A DNA stretch of 64,000 bases from an uncultured Draconibacterium sp. (GCF_963677575.1 NZ_OY782038.1:2793501-2857500); one strand, 5' to 3'; counted from the first letter of the stretch, positions 23,939-31,961 are shown. Notes: a model not told the origin generated them from the sequence alone. Program-made: numbers and translations.

Positions 23939-25239
23939 TAGCGATAATTTTCATGGCTGCTTTTTCGGTATTAAATGCACAGCAAAAATGGACTTATGCC
24001 GAAGTAGACAAAAAGTCGTACGAGCTTTTTCAGCAAAAAAAGTGGACAGAACTGATTGAATTCAACAATCAGGCAAGCGAAAAAGGAATCGAATATTTTA
24101 ACCTGCAGGCCCGAACAGGTATCGCCTGGTTTAATCTTGGAAAATACCGAAAAGCCAGCACCTGGTTTTTAAAAGCCTGGGAAAACGACCAACATTTGGA
24201 GTGGCTGCAGGAATACCTTTATTACAGCCTTGTTTATTCAGGGAGATATAACGAGGCCAGCAAACTGGCAGATAACTTTACTAATGGATTAAAACAAAAA
24301 ATATATATTCAGAAAATGAAACCTCTCCGAATAGGATTGGAAGTAGGTTACAGTTGGAATCCTGACATTGACCGGCTTTTAAACAGCGAGCTGGATATTG
24401 AAGCCGGTGTTGGTGAAGATTACGGAGAAGCTTTCTTTCTCAAAAATTATCACTTTGAATCGGTGGATTACAGCCATCAAATTGCACCTGGAGTACTACT
24501 AAATCACAATTTCACCCATATTGGAGTAAACCGAACAGAACAGCTTTTTTGGGGCTCACGAAACAATTTTCCGATTGATGTAAAACAAAACCAGTATTTT
24601 CTTAATCCAATATTTACACTAGGGAAATGGTATGTATCTCCGTCTACAAATATTATCTGGGGTAAATCTGAATTAATTCTGGGTGATTACGATCCAAATA
24701 CCTTTTACACTTCAAGCAACAAATTTTCCGATTTTATTTTTTCAACTTCTACATGGACTAACTGGGGAAACTTTTCGCCCGGTGCAGAAATTAACTTTGC
24801 CACTATTGCCAACGAAGGACTAACACAAGCTTCAGCATGGTTAACCTGGTATCCGCTCTCGAACAGCAATCTTTATTTTACTCCGCGCATCTATTTTAAA
24901 AGCGATAACAAAAATAGTTTTGACTACAACACTTTTGGTATTTCGGGAGGATTTCAGTTGGGACAACTCCATTTTTACGGTAACTATCTGAATGGTGAAA
25001 TGAAAAACTTCATCGAGTCGGGTGGTTATGTTATTGCCAACTTTCCGGGCCGTTCAACCCGAAAATATATGGGGAGCATTTATTTCCCTTTTGCCAAAAG
25101 ATACCAGTTTGTGGTGCGTTACCTCAACCAGGATATATTTGAAAAATACCGGGTTTACCGAGATGCTACCCTCGACAATGAGATAGAATACAATTATATA
25201 AAACATACAATTACAGCAGGAATATCATGGAGATTTTAA
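23920..25239 (+). CDS. TPR plus outer-membrane beta-barrel protein (YaiO-like)
   Basis: A 439-residue exported protein: signal peptide (1-20, ending LNAQ), two or three TPR-like helices (about 25-125, YFNLQARTGIAWFNLGKYRKA), then about 300 residues of alternating aromatic beta-strands ending in TAGISWRF, a typical outer-membrane barrel C-terminus. The layout matches YaiO-family outer-membrane proteins. It overlaps the preceding gene by 19 bases and the next by 13, so translation is coupled. It probably gives the operon an outer-membrane exit or receptor component. No ligand can be named. Confidence 0.78.
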   Translation: MSKRIVIAIIFMAAFSVLNAQQKWTYAEVDKKSYELFQQKKWTELIEFNNQASEKGIEYFNLQARTGIAWFNLGKYRKASTWFLKAWENDQHLEWLQEYLYYSLVYSGRYNEASKLADNFTNGLKQKIYIQKMKPLRIGLEVGYSWNPDIDRLLNSELDIEAGVGEDYGEAFFLKNYHFESVDYSHQIAPGVLLNHNFTHIGVNRTEQLFWGSRNNFPIDVKQNQYFLNPIFTLGKWYVSPSTNIIWGKSELILGDYDPNTFYTSSNKFSDFIFSTSTWTNWGNFSPGAEINFATIANEGLTQASAWLTWYPLSNSNLYFTPRIYFKSDNKNSFDYNTFGISGGFQLGQLHFYGNYLNGEMKNFIESGGYVIANFPGRSTRKYMGSIYFPFAKRYQFVVRYLNQDIFEKYRVYRDATLDNEIEYNYIKHTITAGISWRF

Positions 25240-25853
25240 GAAATAAATTATTTGCCTTTTTACTTTTTGCAGCAACGGCAACAAACGTTTTCGCCCAGGC
25301 AAATCAGGAAGCACTGGAAACCGCTTTCGGAAAAAGTTACGAGTTTGAAAAAAACGGCGACTTTTCAGCTGCATTAGATCCGTTAAAAAAAGTGTACGAT
25401 GAATCGTCGTATGAGATCAATCTTCGTTTGGGATGGCTTAATTACAATGCCGGACTTTTTGACGAATCGATCATTTTCTACAGTAAAGCGCAAAAACTGA
25501 AACCTTATTCAGAAGAAGCCCGTTTTGGGCTGATACTACCTAAAGCAGCTCTGGGACGCTGGGACGAAGTGATTGACCTGTACGACAATATTCTCGAAAT
25601 TAACCCGAACAATACGGTGGCAATTTACCGGCTCGGTCTTGTTTACTACGGACGAAAAGATTACAACAAGGCTTATCCACTGTTTAAAAAGGTGGTCGAT
25701 CTCTATCCGTTTGGATACGATGGATTGCTGATGCTGGGTTGGACTTCATATTTCCTCGGAAACTACAACCAGGCAAAAGTGCTGTTCAACAAAGTTAAAC
25801 TATACAGCCCTAACGATGTTTCGGCAAACGAGGGCTTGATGTTAATCAAATAA
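25227..25853 (+). CDS. Exported TPR-repeat protein
   Basis: A 208-residue secreted or periplasmic protein with a signal peptide (about 1-24, ending VFAQ) followed by about five TPR repeats. Consensus positions are visible in LRLGWLNYNAGLFDESIIFY, AIYRLGLVYYGRKDYNKAYP and LMLGWTSYFLGNYNQAKVLF. It lacks the beta-barrel of the preceding gene but its TPR part resembles that protein's N-terminal region, suggesting a shared scaffold. It is the last gene of the operon and is followed by a strong terminator. It likely mediates protein-protein contacts in the periplasm. Confidence 0.8.
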   Translation: MEILRNKLFAFLLFAATATNVFAQANQEALETAFGKSYEFEKNGDFSAALDPLKKVYDESSYEINLRLGWLNYNAGLFDESIIFYSKAQKLKPYSEEARFGLILPKAALGRWDEVIDLYDNILEINPNNTVAIYRLGLVYYGRKDYNKAYPLFKKVVDLYPFGYDGLLMLGWTSYFLGNYNQAKVLFNKVKLYSPNDVSANEGLMLIK

Positions 25854-25897
25854 AAAGATGCCATCTTTATCATGTAGTTAGCTGCCCAATTATCATT

Positions 25898-25938
25898 AAA
25901 AAAGCTGTGCACTTCGGAACAAGTACACAGCTTTTTTT
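25898..25938. terminator. Strong bidirectional intrinsic terminator
   Basis: AAAAGCTGTG-C-ACTT and AAGT-A-CACAGCTTTT pair over about 13 positions around CGGAAC, with A-run on the left and T-run on the right. It separates the six-gene operon from the convergent acyltransferase-like gene. Confidence 0.9.
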
Positions 25939-25994
25939 AATGACATATATTGAATTTCAAAGACATTTAGCCCAGACTGGCAAACCGTTAAAAC

Positions 25995-27014
25995 TTAAAG
26001 CAACTTGATCTTCGTTTTAGTAAGTAACCAGCTTATTGCCAGTGTTACCAATAGAATACCGCCAAGCCAAAAAGGAAAGCGATTTAGCGTTTGTGTTTGA
26101 TAAATAGCTGTGGCAATATTTCCGATAATCAGCCACTGTACCACGTAAATTAAGGTGATGTTTTTTCCCATCCAGACCAGAATCTTCTCAAACCAACCAG
26201 CCTTAAATTCTTTTACGAGCAGATAAAATATACCGGTCCAGACGATTAGTAATCCCAAAGCCCAAATACCATACTTGAAAGTGTGATGATAGTATGCCTG
26301 TAAATTAACGGTGGTTTTAATCCCCGCTTTACTGAAACACAATACCAGAAAAGCGATAAGAAAAACAACGGAGGACGCGAGTTCCTTTCTTTCGGATATA
26401 AATTGCTGAATGCGGTTTTGAACATAAAAAAAGAAGTAACCGACCAGCGGATAACTCAGCCACGGGAACAGAGGGAAATAGGACCAGGAGTAGGTACCAC
26501 TAATAAATGGAGTGATATAATTTCTATCGGATAAAGTGAGCCAGTTGTTCATACTATCAGTTAGCAACAAAACAGTTACCAACAAACCAAAAGAAACCAA
26601 AGCCTGTAACTTTTCTGAAAGCTCTTTAAGCACAGCCAAAATAACTATACTTAATCCGGCGAGGTATAAAATGTCTACGCCAAAGATATATTCAAGTGGG
26701 TTGTACAACCAACCTGCATATTTTACTTTAAGCAACAAATGAAAGTTGAGGCCAATGTTTAGCAAAAAACCAAGAACAAAGACCTTTACTCCGCGCACCA
26801 GATTTTCCCGGAACGTTTTTTTACTTGCTGCCACAAAGTATCCCATAACCATCATAAAAACCATTGCAGTGAATGGACCTCCAAGAAACAGAGAAGTCTT
26901 CCCTGCAACAGAAGATTGCCCGGCATAGTCAATAAAAAGTTCCATGATGTGAACCTGGATCATAAAAAGAATAGCAATTCCTTTCAGCAGGTCGGGTAAG
27001 CGCAATCGTTTCAT
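25995..27014 (-). CDS. Acyltransferase-like / DUF1624-type membrane protein
   Basis: A 339-residue polytopic membrane protein with about ten hydrophobic segments. The N-terminal RLPDLLKGIAILFMIQVHIM (conserved D and H within the first membrane helix) and the later YSWSYFPLFPWLSYPLVGYFF resemble heparan-alpha-glucosaminide N-acetyltransferase (DUF1624) and related acyltransferase-3 membrane proteins. These move acyl groups across the membrane onto sugars. The substrate is not evident. It lies just downstream of, and on the same strand as, a DUF2202 gene 36 bases away, so it may be co-transcribed with it and fall under the ECF-type promoter upstream of that gene. Confidence 0.72.
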   Translation of the reverse strand: MKRLRLPDLLKGIAILFMIQVHIMELFIDYAGQSSVAGKTSLFLGGPFTAMVFMMVMGYFVAASKKTFRENLVRGVKVFVLGFLLNIGLNFHLLLKVKYAGWLYNPLEYIFGVDILYLAGLSIVILAVLKELSEKLQALVSFGLLVTVLLLTDSMNNWLTLSDRNYITPFISGTYSWSYFPLFPWLSYPLVGYFFFYVQNRIQQFISERKELASSVVFLIAFLVLCFSKAGIKTTVNLQAYYHHTFKYGIWALGLLIVWTGIFYLLVKEFKAGWFEKILVWMGKNITLIYVVQWLIIGNIATAIYQTQTLNRFPFWLGGILLVTLAISWLLTKTKIKLL

Positions 27015-27050
27015 TTGTTTGTCCTTTTAGCGTCTTCGGCAGTTAGCGCC

Positions 27051-27686
27051 TCACCTGTTTTGCCTGCCGCAAGCTCGCAGCCTATTACCATTTCCCCTGC
27101 GATTAACATGTTGATCTACTCCAACAATTTCGGAATATGTAGCCATTGATAACACTTTAGGAATGTACTCATTCTGGCGAAAAGAAATGTTGCGGGTGAA
27201 TGCCCGAAAATGATTTTCCGAACCCCATAACAGATTTTCGTAAACTGTAGCGATGGATGTTTCGGGTTTTGCTTCAAGTAACTCCTGCAAATCTTTAATA
27301 TCCACTTCTTCGATAAAAGCACCAACTTCAAGTGCTGCCACCAAAGACTCTGATCCTTTTGACACCAACGAATCATACAGTGCTGCCAATTCTTCATTCC
27401 TGAATTTTCCGGGTTCTTCATAGGCCGGGTCTTCCAGGTTATAGGCTTGAAGTAGAAAACCGATTGCCTCGAAATGACGGGATTCACTGCGGGCAATATT
27501 GCTAAACGGTCTTAACTGCCATTTCCCATAAAGTATCGTGTACACATCATGCGCCAGTTTTTCTTCTTCACGCATCAACTGTAAACCTTCTTTTTCTTTT
27601 TCGTCGAGGGGGTTTGCAAACGCAGTATAATTGCTGGCAAAAAACGCAAGCAACAACAAAATCGGGTAAGCCTTTAATGTCTTCAT
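27051..27686 (-). CDS. Secreted DUF2202 ferritin-like protein
   Basis: A 211-residue exported protein with a signal peptide (1-24). The DUF2202 core has the ferritin-like metal-ligand pattern: REEEKLAHDVYTILY (about 40-54), SESRHFEAIGFLL (about 67-79), EVGAFIEEVDIKDL and ENLLWGSENHFRAF. The Glu and ExxH residues suggest a four-helix bundle able to hold two metals; this is family inference. It is a paralogue of the DUF2202 lipoprotein upstream. Its own ECF-type promoter begins 26 bases before the start codon, and a terminator isolates it from the upstream paralogue. The Arg/Asn/Gly-rich C-terminus is unusual. Confidence 0.85.
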   Translation of the reverse strand: MKTLKAYPILLLLAFFASNYTAFANPLDEKEKEGLQLMREEEKLAHDVYTILYGKWQLRPFSNIARSESRHFEAIGFLLQAYNLEDPAYEEPGKFRNEELAALYDSLVSKGSESLVAALEVGAFIEEVDIKDLQELLEAKPETSIATVYENLLWGSENHFRAFTRNISFRQNEYIPKVLSMATYSEIVGVDQHVNRRGNGNRLRACGRQNR

Positions 27687-27711
27687 CTTTAATAACTTTT
27701 ATTTACTATTT

Positions 27712-27739
27712 TGACACCTGAACCACTAAAAACTTGTGT
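27712..27739 (-). promoter_or_regulatory. ECF-type promoter of DUF2202 gene
   Basis: On the minus strand ACACAAGT, 14 bases, GTGTCA. Same spacing and -10-like hexamer as the four other copies in the window; the -35-like part differs at two positions (ACAC for GCGC). It lies 25 bases before the DUF2202 start codon. Confidence 0.65.
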
Positions 27740-27740
27740 A

Positions 27741-27773
27741 AAAAAGGCCCCGGATTTAAAATCCGGGGCCTTT
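27741..27773 (-). terminator. Intrinsic terminator between the two DUF2202 genes
   Basis: A perfect inverted repeat AAAGGCCCCGGATTT / AAATCCGGGGCCTTT with a run of T on the minus strand. It ends the transcript of the upstream DUF2202 lipoprotein and partly abuts the promoter of the next gene. Confidence 0.9.
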
Positions 27774-27815
27774 GCCTTGAATTACCAGTTCTATGAAGTC
27801 TTTAACCTGAATACA

Positions 27816-28559
27816 TCAGGCGTTTGGTCCTGTTCCGTCGCATTCTCCGGTACCGGGGACGAATGTTCCACTGTCGTCGCCGTCAGCATCGGTATCGTCC
27901 TCATTAACAATGGCATCGAATTCTTCCTGGGTAATAACTGTTGGAATGTAATTTTCATCCATTTGGTTAAGGATACCCGTAAAGGCTTTTAAATGGAAAG
28001 AAGATCCACGTAACAAATTGGAATAAACCTGTTTAATCGTTTCGTTTTGCGTTTCATCAACTAATACCGCCAGGTCGGCAATATCGGTTTCCTCTATAAG
28101 TGCCCCCACTTTTAACGCTTCTACAAGACTTGATTCCCCTGTTTCGGTTAATTGATTGTACAAATTGGTAAACACTTCGTTGCTAAAATTTCCAACACCT
28201 TCAATAGCCGGGTCCTCAATTCCAAAACCACTCAAAAGGTGCAATACAGCCGCTGTATGTGCACTTTCACTTTTTGAGATGTTATTGAATACCGGAATTC
28301 CGTGAATTTCGTATAACGTTACATAAACATCGTGAGCGAATTTTTCTTCCTCGCGCATCCACACAAGCCCCTCAATATCAGCATCACTTAATTCGCCCGT
28401 AAAATCACAACTGTCACCCAATAAAGCGGCCACCTCCGAACTTTTAACATCGTTAACGGCAATGATCTCTTCATCAATTACATCGGTTGCCGACTCTGAA
28501 CAGGCTGTAAAAAGCATTGCTAATCCTGCCATTAATCCAAATACAATTTTTGTTTTCAT
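27816..28559 (-). CDS. DUF2202 ferritin-like lipoprotein
   Basis: A 247-residue lipoprotein: signal with lipobox FTAC (Cys about 20), an acidic linker, then a DUF2202 core with MREEEKFAHDVYVTLYEIHG (about 72-91), SESAHTAAVLHLL (about 101-113), LKVGALIEETDIADL and NLLRGSSFHLKAFTGIL. The acidic C-terminus is EDDTDADGDDSG, a calcium-binding-like run. It closes the minus-strand series containing the ECF sigma, anti-sigma and Spy-like genes, 51 bases behind the last, so it is probably transcribed from the promoter at the anti-sigma gene. Metal binding in the periplasm is a reasonable guess from the E-rich bundle and the context. Confidence 0.85.
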   Translation of the reverse strand: MKTKIVFGLMAGLAMLFTACSESATDVIDEEIIAVNDVKSSEVAALLGDSCDFTGELSDADIEGLVWMREEEKFAHDVYVTLYEIHGIPVFNNISKSESAHTAAVLHLLSGFGIEDPAIEGVGNFSNEVFTNLYNQLTETGESSLVEALKVGALIEETDIADLAVLVDETQNETIKQVYSNLLRGSSFHLKAFTGILNQMDENYIPTVITQEEFDAIVNEDDTDADGDDSGTFVPGTGECDGTGPNA

Positions 28560-28610
28560 CTTTTAAAATCTTAAAGTTTATTAATCTATCATCAATCGGG
28601 CAGAATATAT

Positions 28611-29180
28611 TTAGTTGCTATTTAATAAAATACAATTTCCTCGTCTCCCCTGGTTCCATCCTCGGTTACCACGGCCCTGGTTCTGACCTTGGGCATAAAC
28701 ACGGTTTCCATACCCATTACCTTGTCCACGGAAACCTGCATTACCGTTACCACGACCCCGACGGTTGAAGTTGGCATTTCCATTACCTCTTCCAACATTC
28801 TGATTTCGTCCATAACTTACTGAAGCCTGAAGCTGATCGTATTGTTCCTGCTGTTCTGTGGTCAGCAAATTTCGAACGTCATTACGGTGTGTCTCTACAG
28901 TTTTCAGCATCTCGGTTCTGATTTCACTTTTCTCAACAGCATTTACTGTTGTGCGTCGTTGTCCACGTAATTCATCCATCGTTTTTTGGTGACTGGCTTC
29001 CAGTTCCTTAATACTTTTTACCTGATCCTCGCTTAGATTCGCAACCTGAGTCAAACAAGGAAGATTCTGATTGTTCTGTACCATGTTTGCTCTTCTTCCA
29101 CGTTGTGCAAATACGGTTGTTGTTGTTAATACCAGGGCAAAGAACACCCAGGCAACGTTAATTAACTTGCTAGTTTTCAT
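28611..29180 (-). CDS. Spy/CpxP-like exported protein with RGN-rich tail
   Basis: A 189-residue exported protein. A signal peptide (1-25, ending VFAQ) is followed by a helical LTxxQ-type segment (about 45-118) with LSEDQVKSIKELEASHQKTM and LTTEQQEQYDQL, the two motifs of Spy/CpxP-like periplasmic chaperone-sensors. The last 70 residues are a low-complexity Gly/Asn/Arg tail (repeats of RGNGN and GRGN). One Cys sits before the first LTxxQ-like motif and one near the C-terminus. Located 22 bases behind a second Spy-like gene, it is likely part of the metal- or stress-sensing group controlled by the ECF factor. The role of the tail is unknown. Confidence 0.7.
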   Translation of the reverse strand: MKTSKLINVAWVFFALVLTTTTVFAQRGRRANMVQNNQNLPCLTQVANLSEDQVKSIKELEASHQKTMDELRGQRRTTVNAVEKSEIRTEMLKTVETHRNDVRNLLTTEQQEQYDQLQASVSYGRNQNVGRGNGNANFNRRGRGNGNAGFRGQGNGYGNRVYAQGQNQGRGNRGWNQGRRGNCILLNSN

Positions 29181-29202
29181 TTTATTAAAATTTACTTGTT
29201 AT

Positions 29203-29733
29203 TTACCTTCTATTCTGTCGCCCGTAGCGCCGACCGCCACGTTGAGGCAACGAAACGTCTTCTTTAGACTTTGTCATCGACAGGAAAATTTCTTTCAATT
29301 TCTCCTGTTGGTTCTCGTCGCAAACCGCTTTCATATTAAGATAATAATCTACGGTCAAATCCTTTAAGGTTTTGTGCATCTCTCCTATTTCGCTTGAAAT
29401 AGCATGTAGTTTTGTGGTGTCAGCAGTTGCTTTTCCCATTTCCTCCACCATTTCAATTCGAAGAAGAGTAAGCTGATCGGATATCCGGCGTGCACTCCGG
29501 TTGTAGCTTCTGTTCAATTCTCTAAAAGCATCCAACTGATCGGGTTGCAAGTTCAGTTGCTCGCGGAAAAAACGCGTCCGTTGTTCCGTGGGCATCTCTA
29601 CCTGCTGTTGCTCTCCTGCCTCTTTTTTATCCTGTTGTTTGTGGTACCAGAATGAAATTCCCATCGACAGGTTTGTTGCTGCCAGAATAACAACTACCCA
29701 AATCAATATGCGATATGTATTTTTTCTTACCAT
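29203..29733 (-). CDS. CnrX/Spy-like periplasmic metal sensor
   Basis: A 176-residue protein with an N-terminal membrane anchor (about 8-28) and a periplasmic helical hairpin: FFREQLNLQPDQLDAFRELN (about 54-73), RISDQLTLLRIEMVEEMGK, HAISSEIGEMHKTL and CDENQQEKLKEIFLSM. This is the layout of heavy-metal-resistance/Spy domains such as CnrX, which bind Co2+ or Ni2+ through His/Glu/Met residues and release an ECF sigma factor via the anti-sigma partner. It begins 3 bases after the anti-sigma gene stop, so the two are co-translated. The sensor function is inferred from family and position. Confidence 0.8.
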   Translation of the reverse strand: MVRKNTYRILIWVVVILAATNLSMGISFWYHKQQDKKEAGEQQQVEMPTEQRTRFFREQLNLQPDQLDAFRELNRSYNRSARRISDQLTLLRIEMVEEMGKATADTTKLHAISSEIGEMHKTLKDLTVDYYLNMKAVCDENQQEKLKEIFLSMTKSKEDVSLPQRGGRRYGRQNRR

Positions 29734-29736
29734 TTG

Positions 29737-30168
29737 TTACTCCATTAAAAAAGTTTCAATTGGCTCGGCTTCCAGTTCGTTCCAGTAAGGAACCATTTCC
29801 TGCTCGGTTAAACTGTTATTGGCAAAATTTGTTTTAGGCACCTGCCCCAGTTTAAACCCGCCATAAATACCCAGTAACAAAATTACTGAAAATGCCACCG
29901 GCTGAAGAATCCGAACCAAAACCGGTCGTGCAACCGGCTGCTCTTCACTCTGCCTCTCAAGCCGGTTTTTTACACGGGTAAAGAAAAATGGATTTTCATC
30001 TGTTACTTTATCGCTTTCCAGAATACTGAGTGTATTTTTCATTTCCTCTGCAAAAAGGGCACACGCTGAACACTCATCCAGGTGTTGCTGAACCTGTTTC
30101 ATCTCTGAAACCGGTAGTTCCTTCTCCAGGAAAAAAATTAACTTGTTATGTACATTTTTACACTTCAT
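29737..30168 (-). CDS. Zinc-finger anti-sigma factor
   Basis: A 143-residue single-pass membrane anti-sigma factor. The cytoplasmic N-terminus has the zf-HC2 motif HLDECSACALFAEEM (His, then CxxC, about 28-42), preceded by the usual MKCKNVHNKLIFFLEKEL helix. One transmembrane segment (about 93-110, AFSVILLLGIYGGF) leads to a short periplasmic tail. Zf-HC2 proteins bind and silence their partner ECF sigma factor, here the gene directly upstream. An ECF-type promoter occupies the 48-base gap before it, so the anti-sigma and downstream sensors can be expressed separately from sigma. Confidence 0.88.
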   Translation of the reverse strand: MKCKNVHNKLIFFLEKELPVSEMKQVQQHLDECSACALFAEEMKNTLSILESDKVTDENPFFFTRVKNRLERQSEEQPVARPVLVRILQPVAFSVILLLGIYGGFKLGQVPKTNFANNSLTEQEMVPYWNELEAEPIETFLME

Positions 30169-30188
30169 CTTTTTAGCAGTTATTAGTA

Positions 30189-30216
30189 TGACACGTTCAT
30201 TTTTAAAAACTTGCGC
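30189..30216 (-). promoter_or_regulatory. ECF-type promoter before anti-sigma gene
   Basis: On the minus strand GCGCAAGT, 14 bases, GTGTCATACT. It is identical at all core positions, and in the four bases after GTGTCA, to the site before the DUF4405/sigma operon. It lies between sigma and anti-sigma genes, ending 20 bases before the anti-sigma start. Confidence 0.75.
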
Positions 30217-30798
30217 TTACATGCACTTTTTTTTGTAGCACTTGTATAATTTTTTCTGCAGGCCTTTTTTTGCCCGGAACAAAAGCGACTCAACCGACGA
30301 AACCGAGAGATCCATAACCTCTGCAATTTCCTGGTACGACAGCTCCTCGTATTTGCTTAAAGTAAAAGCCACTTTCTGATTTTGCGGCAAACTGTTAATG
30401 GCCTCTTTTAAAATAATTGCCCGCTGTTTATTCTCCAGGTCGTACTCCGGCTCATCCGAATCTGCAGTTTTGGCCTGTAACAGCTCCCTGTTTTTTTCTG
30501 CCACCTCATCCCCGAACGAATGAAACCATTTGTGCTTTTTATTATCGCGAATGTGGTTGAGCGAGCGGTTAACCGCAATACGATATAACCAGGTTGAAAG
30601 TTTTGCGTCGGCCCTGAACTTATTGATGTTCCGATACACCTCAACAAAAACATCCTGCGCAATATCTTCGGCATCTTCACGGTTCTGCACCAACCCATAG
30701 CAGGTATTCACCACCAGTTTCTGATGCGTGTCGACCAGTTTTTTAAAAGCCGGTTCGCTCCCCTGTTTTAGTTGTTCTATGATATCAGTGTCAGACAT
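30217..30798 (-). CDS. ECF RNA polymerase sigma factor
   Basis: A 193-residue sigma-70 of the extracytoplasmic-function group. Region 2 has RNREDAEDIAQDVFVEVYR-like sequence (about 38-56) and TWLYRIAVNRSLNHIRD; region 4 has LPQNQKVAFTLSKYEELSYQ (about 137-156) and IAEVMDLSVSSVESLLFRAK, the helix-turn-helix for the -35 element. The Cys-containing tail (KCYKKKCM) is unusual. It is followed by a zf-HC2 anti-sigma and CnrX/Spy-like genes, the arrangement of the CnrH system. The five CGCAAGT-N14-GTGTCA sites in the window are its likely targets, including its own operon. Confidence 0.9.
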   Translation of the reverse strand: MSDTDIIEQLKQGSEPAFKKLVDTHQKLVVNTCYGLVQNREDAEDIAQDVFVEVYRNINKFRADAKLSTWLYRIAVNRSLNHIRDNKKHKWFHSFGDEVAEKNRELLQAKTADSDEPEYDLENKQRAIILKEAINSLPQNQKVAFTLSKYEELSYQEIAEVMDLSVSSVESLLFRAKKGLQKKLYKCYKKKCM

Positions 30799-30837
30799 TC
30801 GGATTCGAAAAATACCACTTTTTAAAGGTATCGGTAA

Positions 30838-31653
30838 TTATTCAGAAAGCAATTTGTAAACATCGCGTGGTGTAATATCATTATTCTCACCGATAGCACG
30901 CAAGGTTTCAGTCGATTTTGCTTCTATATTATTCTTTTCCAGAATTTGCATCAACTCATCGGTACTCTTATTTAGCTCTTTGGAAAAATCCTCGATGGTT
31001 TTTCGTCCAACGCCCATTCCCTGACCTTGATTTGCCGGTTGTTTTACAATGATCTCGTAAATCTCCAATGGAGTTGAGTTATTTGCCCCGGCAATTTGTT
31101 GCAAGCTTTGGGTATGAATATCTTCGTAGGCTATTTTATTACTGTCGAGTTTTCGGGTAATTTCCTCAACCGATTCCATATCAAGTTGATGAGCCAGCTC
31201 CGAGAGGGTTAATAGCTCGGCATGAGGAACGGGAGCCCGCTCTTCGGCCTTTTCCCATGAGTCAGTTGCACTTTCTCCTAAATCCATAACCGTTTGAAAA
31301 GGCGGGATGGAAAAAACAGTGCCGAAAAAGAACACCAGCACAGCCACGATTGAAAAAATGAGTTCCCTTTTCTTATTGAACCCTTTTGTGGTTTTCGATT
31401 TAAGATAGGAGACAAAAGATTTCCAGTTTACCGAAAACAGGTGAAATATGGAAAGTACAATAAACGCCAGTGAAAACAGGGTATGAATAGCCTGCCAGCC
31501 TTCTTTTGATAAGCCTGCCAACTCCCAGTTTACCCAATGGGCGTAACGTCCCGGAGGAGCTACATACAAAATTATTCCTGAAACAAGGATCACCAAAATT
31601 CCCCAGGTTAATCCAAAACTGATAAAAGCACGCCAGCTAAACTTCGTTTTCAT
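30838..31653 (-). CDS. DUF4405 membrane protein
   Basis: A 271-residue protein with three hydrophobic segments in the first 115 residues: the DUF4405-type HWVNWELAGLSKEGWQAIHT and IFHLFSVNW carry His residues typical of cytochrome-b561-like haem-binding domains. A periplasmic or cytosolic helical C-terminal part (about 140-271) contains two HTH-like repeats (TLSELAHQLDMESVEEITR and TIEDFSKELNKSTDELMQ). It leads the sigma operon with an ECF-type promoter upstream, 39 bases before sigma. It may be a redox or membrane sensor; this is inference. Confidence 0.75.
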   Translation of the reverse strand: MKTKFSWRAFISFGLTWGILVILVSGIILYVAPPGRYAHWVNWELAGLSKEGWQAIHTLFSLAFIVLSIFHLFSVNWKSFVSYLKSKTTKGFNKKRELIFSIVAVLVFFFGTVFSIPPFQTVMDLGESATDSWEKAEERAPVPHAELLTLSELAHQLDMESVEEITRKLDSNKIAYEDIHTQSLQQIAGANNSTPLEIYEIIVKQPANQGQGMGVGRKTIEDFSKELNKSTDELMQILEKNNIEAKSTETLRAIGENNDITPRDVYKLLSE

Positions 31654-31689
31654 TTATTAAAATTTATGTTTTTGTTCAATTTTAAAGTA

Positions 31690-31717
31690 TGACACCGAAG
31701 CTTTGGAAAACTTGCGC
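31690..31717 (-). promoter_or_regulatory. ECF-type promoter of the DUF4405/sigma operon
   Basis: On the minus strand GCGCAAGT, 14 bases, GTGTCATACT. It lies 37 bases before the DUF4405 start codon and matches the anti-sigma site exactly in both blocks, consistent with sigma autoregulation. Confidence 0.78.
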
Positions 31718-31730
31718 GGGGATTTCAATT

Positions 31731-31771
31731 TTTTAGACCTTCAAGGTTTTGAAAACCTTGAAGGTCTAAAA
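31731..31771. repeat. Perfect 20-bp inverted repeat (41-bp palindrome)
   Basis: TTTTAGACCTTCAAGGTTTT is followed after a single G by its exact reverse complement. It lies 14 bases upstream of an ECF-type promoter, in a gene-free region. It may be a bidirectional terminator, because T-runs occur on both strands, or a dispersed hairpin element. Confidence 0.8.
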
Positions 31772-31818
31772 GTGAATAATGTTTAAGGGTAGTTATACCG
31801 ATTAGCTTCAAAAATGTC

Positions 31819-31961
31819 GTCCCGAAATCGGGACTCCTTTTTCAGTCTATCGGCATTAACCATTGTAAAATGTAAAACTTGCTATGCGGCATCTTACATT
31901 ACAATTGGTATTATTATTTGACACCTGCCGGGGCTTCGGAAAAGTTGTTCCGGCTTTTTTG
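31819..31961 (+). other. Cluster of hairpins in gene-free DNA
   Basis: Three structures follow closely. GTCCCGA-AA-TCGGGAC (31819-31834) precedes TCCTTTTT and resembles a terminator. An imperfect long stem, with ACCA/TGGT, TTGTAA and TGTAA paired across a loop, spans about 31859-31909. GCCGG/CCGGC plus six T (about 31928-31961) is terminator-like on the plus strand. No gene precedes them, so a small RNA here is possible but not shown. Confidence 0.4.

Noticed and set aside
31915..31960. A sixth ECF-type promoter (TTTGACACC...GGAAAAGTTG) in the gap upstream of the sigma operon
   Set aside because: The spacing to the CAAGT-like part is about 18 bases, not 14, and the -35-like block does not match; it also overlaps a terminator-like hairpin. 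It may be a degenerate duplicate of the nearby true site.
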